Below are positions 5,947 to 12,713 of a stretch of 16,551 nucleotides of DNA, piece after piece (within the stretch, counting starts at the first letter, position 1; each line of letters opens with the position of its first letter). The notes under the pieces are model-generated. The model made no database searches. It saw only the letters and a program-made list of their open reading frames with translations, and was not told the origin of the DNA. The stretch covers positions 1 to 16,551 of the forward strand of contig CAZNQQ010000016.1 in NCBI GenBank assembly GCA_964575575.1. Direction: 5' to 3'. The position numbers were made by a program, and so were the translations under genes. Source of the stretch: UBA2163 sp964575575. GTDB lineage: Bacteria; Patescibacteriota; Minisyncoccia; Phycocordibacterales; UBA2163.

Positions 5947-6681
5947 TTACTCTCCCAAATACGCCTCAACCACTTCTCTCTTATCTAAAACTTTGTGTGG
6001 CTCTCCCTCGGCGAGGAGTCTGCCTTCATCCATTACAAACACATGGTCAGAAAGTGCGCGTATAAGATCCATATTATGTTCAATCAAAATTACGGTTTTG
6101 CCTTTTTGTTTTAATTCTTCAATTATTCCAGAGACAATTTTTACCATCTCTGGAAAGAGTCCTGCAAAAGGTTCATCAAGCAGAATGATTTCTGCCTCCA
6201 CCCCCAGCACGCGCGCAATCTCTAAAAGTTTTCTTTGTCCGTACGAAAGATTAACGGCAAGCTGATTTCTCTTTTCCCAAAGTCCTATTTTTTCTAGAAC
6301 CTCTTGAGCTTTTTTTAAATGATATTGTTTATGCTTTTCAAATAGGGAGCTGAATACATTTCGCTCTGTTAGAACAACTAAAATATTATCTAAAACAGTC
6401 ATTTGCTCAAAAAGGCGTACATCTTGAAATGTGCGCGTAACTCCATAAAAACCAACTTGATATGGCTGTATCTTAGACAATTCTTTACTTCCGTTAAATG
6501 TAACCACACCATCGTCAATCTTAATCATGCCACTCAGGAGGTTTACGAGTGTGGTCTTGCCAGAACCATTTGGACCAACAATACTGGTGATTTTACCTTT
6601 TTCTATTTCAATAGAAAGATTATCAACAGCTCTAATGCCGTCAAATCGTTTTGTTAAGTTTTTAGTTTTAAGTATTTTCAT
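5947..6681 (-). CDS. livG: LivG-type ABC transporter ATP-binding protein
   Basis: A 244-residue ATPase partner of LivF in a branched-chain amino acid type importer. Walker A GPNGSGKTT 36-44, Q-loop Q86 in TRTFQ, signature LSYGQRK 145-151 (the Y variant usual in LivG), Walker B IILLDEP 165-171, switch His202 in LIEHNMD. The ATG overlaps the livM stop (ATGA), and AGGAG lies about 9 nt upstream inside the livM coding end, making it one of the few Shine-Dalgarno-led genes outside the small-gene unit. It is the last gene of the XRE-livH-livM-livG block. No terminator separates it from the convergent regulator gene, so the two transcripts are likely to overlap. Confidence 0.93.
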   Translation of the reverse strand: MKILKTKNLTKRFDGIRAVDNLSIEIEKGKITSIVGPNGSGKTTLVNLLSGMIKIDDGVVTFNGSKELSKIQPYQVGFYGVTRTFQDVRLFEQMTVLDNILVVLTERNVFSSLFEKHKQYHLKKAQEVLEKIGLWEKRNQLAVNLSYGQRKLLEIARVLGVEAEIILLDEPFAGLFPEMVKIVSGIIEELKQKGKTVILIEHNMDLIRALSDHVFVMDEGRLLAEGEPHKVLDKREVVEAYLGE

Positions 6682-7544
6682 AATTTGTATTCTCCTAATA
6701 ATCCTTGCGGTCTATATAGCATTAATAATACTAATATTAAGCCGTAAACAACCTGTCTAATCTGTGCGGCGATATCTGGAGGGAAACCAACAAATCGGAG
6801 AGCTTCTGGCAGTAAAATCAAGAAAAGTGCTCCGAGTATTACACCTCGCATATTTGCCAGTCCACCTAATATAATAATTGCAAGAATAAAAATTGATTCC
6901 ATTACATTAAACGATGACGGGTCTACAAAAGTAATATATGAAGCAAAAAGAGCTCCGGCAACTGCCGCCATTCCTGCACTGATAACAAAAATAGTGAGTT
7001 TGTAATACGCAGTATTGTATCCAAAAACTTGAATTGCTTTTTCGTCCCCGCGGATTGCTTTAAGTACTCTACCAAATGAAGAATTAACAATAAATTTTGA
7101 AATGTAGAAAATTAAAACAAGTATTATTAAAGATAGAATTAAAAATGATAGATTAGAAGAGAAACTAAAGCCAAAGATCTCTGGGCGAGAGATTCCTGGA
7201 ATACCCAGAGGACCTCTTGTTAAACTTTGCCAGTTTAAAAACAGTGCAAAAATAATTGTATTGAAACCAAGCGATGCGAGTGCATAATAATCATCGTCAA
7301 ATTTACTTAACACAATCCCTATCAAGAAACTTGCAACCATTGCTACTAATACACCAATTATCAAAGATAAGAAAAATCCCATACCTGTTGTCGTCAAAAG
7401 TATCGCTGTCGCATATGCACCCAAACCATAAAAAGCTGCGTGGGTAACAGATAGAAGTCCAGTGTAACCAACAATTAGATTTAAACTTACACCCAATGTT
7501 GTGTAGATTGAAAATAATATTGCTAAGTGGATAAAGTATTCCAT
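6678..7544 (-). CDS. livM: LivM-type ABC transporter permease
   Basis: A 288-residue polytopic membrane protein, one half of the translocation pore. Hydrophobic segments appear near residues 5-25, 32-52, 57-80, 90-105, 132-153, 183-205, 215-245 and 265-280. The cytoplasmic ATPase-contact loop FGRVLKAIRGDEKAIQVFGY (157-176) is the characteristic LivM signature, and the end YRPQGLLGE (277-285) is also typical. Although the protein is short for the family, its pore domain looks complete. It starts 1 nt after the livH stop and overlaps livG by 4 bp, so the three are clearly one transcriptional unit. Confidence 0.93.
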   Translation of the reverse strand: MEYFIHLAILFSIYTTLGVSLNLIVGYTGLLSVTHAAFYGLGAYATAILLTTTGMGFFLSLIIGVLVAMVASFLIGIVLSKFDDDYYALASLGFNTIIFALFLNWQSLTRGPLGIPGISRPEIFGFSFSSNLSFLILSLIILVLIFYISKFIVNSSFGRVLKAIRGDEKAIQVFGYNTAYYKLTIFVISAGMAAVAGALFASYITFVDPSSFNVMESIFILAIIILGGLANMRGVILGALFLILLPEALRFVGFPPDIAAQIRQVVYGLILVLLMLYRPQGLLGEYKL

Positions 7545-7545
7545 A

Positions 7546-8418
7546 TTATTTATTCATAATTCCACGCGGACGGAAAATTAAAAACAGAATAAGAAGAACA
7601 AAAGCTATCGCATCTTTCCATTCTCCCGATATTTGCCATATACCAAAGTTTTCTACAAAGCCCAGAAGGAACGCTCCGATGAGCGCGCCGTAAATGCTTC
7701 CAACACCTCCAATAATTGCAGCTATAACTCCCTTCAAAAGCAGAGCAAATCCCATAGTCGGTTCAATACCTGTGTCAAAGCCAACTAAAATACCACCGAG
7801 TCCTGCAATGGCAGAACCGATGAAAAAAACATAGCTGATAATTTTATTTGTATTTATCCCGACAATTTTGGAAACTTCTTCGTCATCGCTTACCGCTTTT
7901 ATTGCTTTTCCAAACATCGTGTACTTCAAAAGTAATATAAGTCCAACAGTAATAGCTATTGCAGAAATTAAAATAGTAAGTTGTGTTTGTGTGATTACAC
8001 CTCCAAATATTTCATAAATTCTTTGACCGCTTATATTTTGTGAAAGTGTCTGAAATTGCGAAGTAAACAGAATTGCGATAATCGCTTGAATTGCAGTAAA
8101 GAGTCCTAGTGACGCGACAAGTAAAACCATTTTTGATGCTTTTCTCTTGCGAAGTGGTAAATACACTAGCTTATCGAGTGCGTATCCGATAAGACCTGCG
8201 AGCAGTACTCCTACTCCTACCACAATACTTAAAGGTAAATTCCAACCCAATGTCTTTGCAAAATAAAAAACAGAGTATCCACCAATTGCTGCCATTACTC
8301 CGTGAGATAGGTTGAAGAATTTTGTCGCTCCATAAATCAAGTTAAAACCAAGTGCAATAAGCGCATAGATAGATCCTGCAATAATGCTGTTTAATATAAG
8401 TTGTGGGATTATATCCAT
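7546..8418 (-). CDS. livH: LivH-type ABC transporter permease
   Basis: A 290-residue permease paired with LivM. It opens with the family pattern LILNSIIAGSIYALIALGFN (7-26) and then FNLSHGVMAAIGGY (35-48). The ATPase-coupling loop FGKAIKAVSDDEEVSKIVGI (169-188) and the glycine-rich LKGVIAAIIGGVGSIYGALI (228-247) are LivH hallmarks, and the C-terminus is FRPRGI (282-287). Length is normal. It begins 5 bp after the XRE regulator gene with no Shine-Dalgarno, and is probably expressed from the promoter before that gene. Substrate class (branched-chain amino acids or related compounds) is inferred from the family, not visible in the sequence. Confidence 0.93.
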   Translation of the reverse strand: MDIIPQLILNSIIAGSIYALIALGFNLIYGATKFFNLSHGVMAAIGGYSVFYFAKTLGWNLPLSIVVGVGVLLAGLIGYALDKLVYLPLRKRKASKMVLLVASLGLFTAIQAIIAILFTSQFQTLSQNISGQRIYEIFGGVITQTQLTILISAIAITVGLILLLKYTMFGKAIKAVSDDEEVSKIVGINTNKIISYVFFIGSAIAGLGGILVGFDTGIEPTMGFALLLKGVIAAIIGGVGSIYGALIGAFLLGFVENFGIWQISGEWKDAIAFVLLILFLIFRPRGIMNK

Positions 8419-8423
8419 ATTAT

Positions 8424-8630
8424 TTATTTCAAAAGTTCATCAGATGATACTCTAATAGCTTTCGCCAATTTTGTAATTGTTGAAAGTGTCGGATTTGTTT
8501 TACCATTCTCAATATTACTTATAAATCCACGGCTAACCCCAAACGCTCGCGCAATATCTCCTTGAGATATTGCTTTCTCTGTTCTGATACGTTTTAAATT
8601 TCCCCCAAGCTTTTCAGATTCACTTTTCAT
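8424..8630 (-). CDS. XRE-family HTH regulator, 68 aa
   Basis: A single-domain lambda-repressor-like DNA-binding protein. The helix-turn-helix is SQGDIARAFGVSRGFISNIE (22-41), followed by NGKTNPTLSTITKLAKAIRV. There is no sensor domain, so regulation would come through abundance or a partner. It is the first gene of the livHMG block, with 5 bp before livH. The promoter -10 ends 7 nt before the ATG, implying a leaderless mRNA, and two similar dyad sequences overlap the -35 region. It is therefore probably an autoregulator that also sets livHMG expression. That role is an inference from position. Confidence 0.9.
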   Translation of the reverse strand: MKSESEKLGGNLKRIRTEKAISQGDIARAFGVSRGFISNIENGKTNPTLSTITKLAKAIRVSSDELLK

Positions 8631-8637
8631 TATCCAC

Positions 8638-8666
8638 AGTATATCGGTTGGTATTGTATATCACAA
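8638..8666 (-). promoter_or_regulatory. Promoter of XRE-livHMG
   Basis: Minus strand TTGTGA (8666-8661), 17-bp spacer, TATACT (8643-8638), then 7 nt to the ATG, so the start is near or at the first codon. Confidence 0.65.
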
Positions 8667-8682
8667 TGGTATACTATACCAT
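8650..8682. promoter_or_regulatory. Two putative XRE operators
   Basis: A perfect 17-nt dyad ATGGTATACTATACCAT (8666-8682) touches the -35. A looser copy GGTATTGTATATC (8650-8662) lies in the spacer, 18 bp from the core GGTATACTATACC (8668-8680). Paired sites over a promoter are typical of XRE autorepressors. Confidence 0.55.
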
Positions 8683-9064
8683 ACCAGTAGTTATTGGGTA
8701 AGGAACGCCTCAAGTCGTTGAGCCGTTGCCGAAAAATCGCCAAAAGGTCTTAAGAAATACATCATTCTCTCTATGTTCACAGAACATTACAGAAAGAATA
8801 ATATATTTATCTCAAGTCTGTTTAAATACATAACAAAACAAAAAAATCTTTTCCTTTTAAAAAAACAAAAACGGGGGCAGAAAACGACGAAATAAGTAAA
8901 GAAATTTTTTTGTTTTGGTTACGGCGGAACGAAGTGGAGGCGTTGGGGCGATAATGTTACCACGGACTCGGGGCGTAAGATTAACGTTGGAGATACCCCG
9001 CACGCGGAGCGTGAGTTAATCGGTCTTATTCTCGAAATAGGTTCGAGCAAAGTCTATTAAAAGA
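8683..9064. other. Intergenic stretch without a convincing gene
   Basis: No ORF here has gene-like features. Visible structures are a short hairpin CTCAA-GTCG-TTGAG (near 8710), ATGTTC-ACA-GAACAT (8773-8787), an A-rich tract (about 8830-8875), a GC-richer patch (about 8930-9025) with CACGC-GGA-GCGTG, and CTCGAA-ATAGG-TTCGAG (near 9033). A 21-codon ATG ORF (near 8953) is present but unsupported. This may be the outer, non-coding part of the recombinase element. Confidence 0.5.
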
Positions 9065-9205
9065 GGACAAAAATTAACTTCGTTCAATTCCCAAAAATTT
9101 TTCGCTTTTATCGGAGATAAAAGAGGATGGGAAAACGGCGATTTAGTATAGTAAGCAAAGAGCAATTCTGTAGGCGGGGTCACGCCGAAGTGGGCGGATT
9201 TGTCA
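9065..9205 (+). repeat. Inverted repeat, left arm (141 bp)
   Basis: The reverse complement of this arm aligns without gaps to 10619-10759 and differs at 6 of 141 positions. It lies directly upstream of the recombinase start and probably includes part of its promoter. Read on the minus strand it keeps the recombinase C-terminal frame open for about 16 codons past the repeat end and then stops, so it looks like a second copy of the element's gene end in the opposite direction. Confidence 0.92.
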
Positions 9206-9230
9206 GTTTCGTATATAAAAACTATTTATT

Positions 9231-10832
9231 ATGTTCAAACCAAAATATTTTCTATATGCTCGCAAGAGTACAGAGGACGATGACAAACAAGTGATGAGTA
9301 TTGAAGCTCAACTCTTTGAGCTTAGGGAATTTGCTCGCAAAGAAAATCTTGAAATTCTTGAGGAATTTCAAGAGTCAAAAAGCGCAAAGACACCTGGAAG
9401 AACAGTGTTTGGTGAAATGATGGCGAAAGTTGAGGAAATGGGAGATATGGGGATATTGGCGTGGCATCCAGACCGTCTTGCGCGCAATAGTATTGATGGA
9501 GGTCGTATCATTTATGCAGTTGATCAGAAAAACATTGTGTCTTTACGCTTTCCGACATTTTGGTTTGAACCGACTCCGCAGGGACTCTTTATGTTACAAG
9601 TGGCGTTTGGTCAATCCAAGTATTATTCAGACAATCTCGTTCAAAATGTAAAGCGGGGAATCCGCCAAAAAGTCCGCCGTGGTGAGTGGCTTGGTGTTGC
9701 TCCTCCTGGGTATATTAATAATCCTCGTACTCGGAATATCGAACCTCATCCAACTCATTCTCGTATTATTAAAAAGGCGTTTGAGAAATATGCAAAAGGA
9801 GATCAGACTTTTGTTTCCACAGCAGACTTTTTAGCGGAATGTGGCATGACTACAAAGTTTGGCACACCACTTGCTAAATGTTCCATACAAATCATGTTAA
9901 CAAATAGGGTATATTTGGGGTTTGTAAAGCATAAAGGAGAATTATTTGATGGAACATTTACGCCAATTATTACTCCGAAATTATTTGAAGCCGTGCAGAA
10001 AGTTATCGCGACAAAAGCGAAACCACGCAAAGTTAAAAATGGTCACAATTTTCCTTTCACTGGATTATTTAGGTGCGGAGAATGTGAGAGCATGATAACA
10101 GCTCAATGGGCAACAGGGAGATTGGGAGGAAGATATAGATATTATCGCTGTTCAAAGAAGAAAGGAAAATGTAGTCAAAAATATTTACGTGAGGATAGAC
10201 TTGTCGCTCAGATTAAGGAACGGCTTCAAAAAATTTCACTTTGCGATGAGAGTACTGATAAAATGCTTGAGCAGGTTGAGAAGTGGGAGAAAGAAAATAA
10301 TCTCTCATCACAAACTTGCGTTCAAAATCTTGCTGATAAAAGCAAAGTAAGCGAAGAAAAGTTGGACAAGCTCGTCTCAACTTATCTTGATGGTGATATA
10401 TCGAAGGAATTATATATTAAGAAAAAGGACGAGCTTATGAGGGAATCACTTACTTTGAAACAAAAACAGAAAGATTTTGAACGCAAGGGTAATAATTGGG
10501 TCGAACCCCTGCGGAATTGGATTTTAGATATGAAACAAGCCAACTTTTTATCCTCGTCCGATGATTTTCCCAAGATAAAGGAACTCGTCAAAAAAGTTGG
10601 AACGAACCCTACGGTTCGTGACAAATCCGCCCACTTCGGCGCGACCCCGCCTACAGAATTGCTCTTTGCTTATTGTACTAAATCGCCGTTTGCCCACCCG
10701 CTTTTATCTCCGATAAAAGCGAAAAATTTTTGGGAATTGAACGAAGTTAATTTTTGTCCGCCCGGTAGGATTCGAACCTACGACCATCTCCTTAAAAGGG
10801 AGCTGCTCTACCAACTGAGCTACGGGCGGTGA
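9231..10832 (+). CDS. Large serine recombinase with read-through tail
   Basis: A 533-codon ORF. The catalytic resolvase domain (about 5-150) has YARKS with nucleophile Ser13 and WHPDRLARN (79-87). The recombinase DNA-binding domain follows (about 150-260, RRGEWLGVAPPGY at 149-161), then a zinc ribbon with C282/C285 and C307/C314, then a helical coiled-coil-like region (about 320-420). This is the architecture of serine integrases that catalyse site-specific integration and excision. Residues about 463-510 are encoded in the right inverted-repeat arm, and residues 510-533 (PGRIRTYD and onward) are antisense tRNA-Lys, with the stop just past the tRNA. The tail after about residue 465 is therefore set by the insertion site. 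No Shine-Dalgarno is seen at the ATG. Confidence 0.9.
   Translation: MFKPKYFLYARKSTEDDDKQVMSIEAQLFELREFARKENLEILEEFQESKSAKTPGRTVFGEMMAKVEEMGDMGILAWHPDRLARNSIDGGRIIYAVDQKNIVSLRFPTFWFEPTPQGLFMLQVAFGQSKYYSDNLVQNVKRGIRQKVRRGEWLGVAPPGYINNPRTRNIEPHPTHSRIIKKAFEKYAKGDQTFVSTADFLAECGMTTKFGTPLAKCSIQIMLTNRVYLGFVKHKGELFDGTFTPIITPKLFEAVQKVIATKAKPRKVKNGHNFPFTGLFRCGECESMITAQWATGRLGGRYRYYRCSKKKGKCSQKYLREDRLVAQIKERLQKISLCDESTDKMLEQVEKWEKENNLSSQTCVQNLADKSKVSEEKLDKLVSTYLDGDISKELYIKKKDELMRESLTLKQKQKDFERKGNNWVEPLRNWILDMKQANFLSSSDDFPKIKELVKKVGTNPTVRDKSAHFGATPPTELLFAYCTKSPFAHPLLSPIKAKNFWELNEVNFCPPGRIRTYDHLLKRELLYQLSYGR
10619..10759 (-). repeat. Inverted repeat, right arm (141 bp)
   Basis: Partner of 9065-9205 (135 of 141 matching). 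It is coding for the recombinase C-terminus and ends two bases inside the tRNA-Lys acceptor stem. Of the six differences between arms, three change the encoded residue (Ala/Val, Cys/Tyr, Ala/Ser) and three are silent in the recombinase frame. Confidence 0.92.
10757..10829 (-). tRNA. tRNA-Lys (UUU)
   Basis: The cloverleaf is complete: a 7-bp acceptor CCGCCCG/CGGGCGG, D arm GCTC/GAGC with GG in the loop, anticodon loop CTTTTAA with anticodon TTT (plus positions 10794-10796), a 5-nt variable loop, and T arm GTAGG-TTCGAAT-CCTAC. The first anticodon-stem pair is a G-A mismatch. The discriminator is A (10757), and CCA is not encoded. It lies 30 bp after the DoxX-like gene on the same strand, and an extended -10-like TGGTATTAT is present in that gap. 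The antisense strand is read by the recombinase ORF. Confidence 0.95.
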
Positions 10833-10859
10833 AATACGACAAGAGAAATAATACCACTA

Positions 10860-11273
10860 TTAAAGCGGTAAATCAAACGCAAATGCTCCAGCGCCTGAAA
10901 CTATAAGAGAAAGAGAGACGATAAGGATAAGTATGTAGAACACCTTGCTGTATTTTAGAGCCTTATCTAGCTCTTTATAAAAGAATTTACCAAACAATGC
11001 GTCTACTGCAATGAGCGCTCCTGCTATAGCTGCGGCCTGTGTGTATAGCCCTACTATAAGAAATATTCCTGTTATTACCTCAAGTGTTCCACCAAATAAT
11101 ACAGAGAACTTTGCTATTTTGGGCCATTTACTAGAGATTTGTGCAATTACTGCAACCCTGTCTTTAAATAAATAAGAGTACCCTATCCACACGAACATTA
11201 CACCAACTGCAATACGCAACATAAATGGCGCAAGGAGTTGTAAGAACAATAAATCTGGAAATATATTTAACAT
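10860..11273 (-). CDS. DoxX-like membrane protein
   Basis: A 137-residue protein with four hydrophobic helices (about 11-33, 57-76, 78-97, 109-130), the usual DoxX/DoxD-like four-helix layout. LRIAVGVMFVWIGYSYLF (19-36) and the GGTLEVITGIFLIVGLYT segment (61-78) are typical. Family members are small inner-membrane proteins of mixed role, some linked to quinone or thiosulfate redox chemistry and oxidative stress; nothing here fixes the function. TATAAT lies 6 nt before the ATG, so the transcript is probably leaderless. It is divergent from the methyltransferase gene with only 18 bp between starts. Confidence 0.8.
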   Translation of the reverse strand: MLNIFPDLLFLQLLAPFMLRIAVGVMFVWIGYSYLFKDRVAVIAQISSKWPKIAKFSVLFGGTLEVITGIFLIVGLYTQAAAIAGALIAVDALFGKFFYKELDKALKYSKVFYILILIVSLSLIVSGAGAFAFDLPL

Positions 11274-11278
11274 TAATA

Positions 11279-11285
11279 TATTATA
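11279..11285. promoter_or_regulatory. Overlapping divergent -10 boxes
   Basis: In the 18 bp between two divergent ATGs, TATAAT reads on the minus strand (11285-11280, 6 nt before the DoxX-like start) and TATTAT on the plus strand (11279-11284, 7 nt before the methyltransferase start). The two promoters cannot be occupied at once. Confidence 0.5.
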
Positions 11286-11291
11286 GCATTC

Positions 11292-11765
11292 ATGAATAAT
11301 AAAACATATTTAGTACTTCATAATATCAGAAGCGTTCAGAACGTAGGTGCTATTTTCCGCACAGCAGATGCTTCTGGAATATCAAAAATATATTTAACAG
11401 GATACACACCAACTCCAGTGGATAGGTTTGGAAGAGAGCGAAGCGATGTTGCTAAGACTGCGCTCGGAGCACAGAAGTCTGTAGAGTGGGAATATGCAAA
11501 AACAGCAACCCCAGTAATAAATAAGTTAAGAAAACAGAAAGTAGAGGTAGTGGCAGTAGAGCAGAGCGAAAAAGCAGTTGATTATAAAAAGCTAAAAATA
11601 AATTCTCCCACTGCTTTTGTATTTGGCAATGAAGTAAAAGGTATTTCTAAGTCTATATTAGAAAAGGCAGACAAAATAGCGCAGATTAATATGCTAGGCC
11701 AAAAAGAATCACTTAACGTGTCTGTTACTGTGGGGGTTTTTCTATTTAGGGTATTAAATATTTAA
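11292..11765 (+). CDS. SpoU/TrmH-family RNA 2'-O-methyltransferase
   Basis: A 157-residue SPOUT-class enzyme that would transfer a methyl group from S-adenosylmethionine to a ribose 2'-OH of tRNA or rRNA. All three SpoU motifs are present: motif 1 HNIRSVQNVGAIFRTADA (10-27, with Asn17 and catalytic Arg23), motif 2 FVFGNEVKGIS (109-119) and motif 3 INMLGQKESLNVSVTVGV (132-149), which form the trefoil knot. There is no N-terminal substrate-binding extension, so the size resembles TrmL, but the sequence does not fix the target nucleotide. It is convergent with the gene ending at 11771, with 5 bp between stops. No Shine-Dalgarno; probably leaderless. Confidence 0.9.
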   Translation: MNNKTYLVLHNIRSVQNVGAIFRTADASGISKIYLTGYTPTPVDRFGRERSDVAKTALGAQKSVEWEYAKTATPVINKLRKQKVEVVAVEQSEKAVDYKKLKINSPTAFVFGNEVKGISKSILEKADKIAQINMLGQKESLNVSVTVGVFLFRVLNI

Positions 11766-11770
11766 AAATT

Positions 11771-12697
11771 CTAATACGTGTAAGTATCAACAACTCTACC
11801 GCTGTTGTCTATGAGTCTTATGGTCTCGCGTTTTGCCCTCCAGAGTTCCGCGTCTCTTTCCAAGAACACTCGCCATTCGTTATCAAAGAAATTTAAATCA
11901 TTTCTGTGATTATCAACACAACCTGTGTAGTTTAGAGTATTTGAAACAAATTCAGTACACTGACTTGATGTACCAGCAGGGAAGGCAGTTAGTTCCATCT
12001 CACATCTGCTTATGTCGTCTACGAAGTCTTCGCACACATTGTCAGTTGTTGGTATGCTAGACACTATTTCTTCAAATTCGTCGTTAGGTCTTGGGCATTG
12101 CTTTGAAAGTTTTGGTGAAAAGTCTTGGAATTGCTCAAGATACCCGCTACATTTGTTGATTTTGAAAGATGCACCAATGGGAGACATTCCTGTCGATATG
12201 ATTACACTCTCTCCGGGGGCTAACCTTAAAGGCGGTTCAGAATTTACCAGACCTGATCTATATACTTCAGTTGCTCCACCTATCGTAACTTTTTTCTTTG
12301 AAATTATACTTTCAAGTTGCCATCCTGTTATTGAAATACTTTCTTTGTTTCTGCTTGATGCGTTTAGGGTTATGTATTCTGTTAAAGCGGAAGTTTTTTT
12401 AGGTCCTGTTGAACTACTTTTGATACTGATTTTATTTTCAAATTCTGAAGAGCTTGTGTTAACTTCGGCTTGTTCTGTGCTTGTGTCGCTTCCGCCGGTT
12501 CCTCCGTTTGTACTTACTCTGATTTGTGAATCACCTATGTTTATTTCCCCGTATGTTTCACCAGTGCTTAAAGGTGCTGGAGGTTTTATGAAAACACCCT
12601 GATCGCGTGCGCGTTCTGGTCCACCGGTAAATACCCACACAAAGCCAAGTGCGATTATAACCATTATTACAAATACTAAGTCTGATTTTGCTCCCAT
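11771..12697 (-). CDS. Membrane-anchored surface protein, lamin-tail-like
   Basis: A 308-residue protein with one N-terminal membrane helix (about 7-24), a low-complexity Gly/Ser/Thr linker (about 62-105), then a beta-rich domain. LTEYITLNASSRN (105-117), ITGWQLES (123-130), LAPGESVIISTG (159-170) and the final LIDNSGRVVDTYTY (295-308) follow the lamin-tail (LTD) pattern. Between the last two lies an insertion of over 100 residues with six cysteines (183, 201, 222, 232, 247, 260), which suggests disulfides outside the cell. It is the third gene of the ruvA unit, 16 bp after the Mur ligase. The LTD assignment is by pattern; the role is probably envelope structure or adhesion, unproven. Confidence 0.65.
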   Translation of the reverse strand: MGAKSDLVFVIMVIIALGFVWVFTGGPERARDQGVFIKPPAPLSTGETYGEINIGDSQIRVSTNGGTGGSDTSTEQAEVNTSSSEFENKISIKSSSTGPKKTSALTEYITLNASSRNKESISITGWQLESIISKKKVTIGGATEVYRSGLVNSEPPLRLAPGESVIISTGMSPIGASFKINKCSGYLEQFQDFSPKLSKQCPRPNDEFEEIVSSIPTTDNVCEDFVDDISRCEMELTAFPAGTSSQCTEFVSNTLNYTGCVDNHRNDLNFFDNEWRVFLERDAELWRAKRETIRLIDNSGRVVDTYTY

Positions 12698-12713
12698 AAT
12701 TTAAGTTTATTAT

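Larger units (their letters stand above)
9065..10759 (+). mobile_element. Putative serine-recombinase element at tRNA-Lys
   Basis: The unit consists of the recombinase gene between the two inverted arms, with the right end at the 3' boundary of tRNA-Lys. Integration at a tRNA 3' end is typical of site-specific genomic islands. The true extent is uncertain: the arms may be the ends of a small element, or the element may reach far left and carry the Liv cluster. No repeat of the tRNA 3' end is visible elsewhere in the window. Confidence 0.45.

Noticed and set aside
8953..9018. A 21-codon ATG ORF in the GC-rich patch
   Set aside because: There is only a weak GGGG before the start, the composition follows the patch, and the region is full of hairpins.
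9020..9064. A decayed tRNA left of the inverted repeat (TAGGTTCGA motif)
   Set aside because: The flanking bases cannot form a T arm or acceptor stem; only a 9-mer is shared with tRNA-Lys.
10830..10832. The recombinase stop as the natural end of the protein
   Set aside because: The frame reaches it only through antisense tRNA; the natural end in the unintegrated form is unknown, so the ORF is reported with that caveat.
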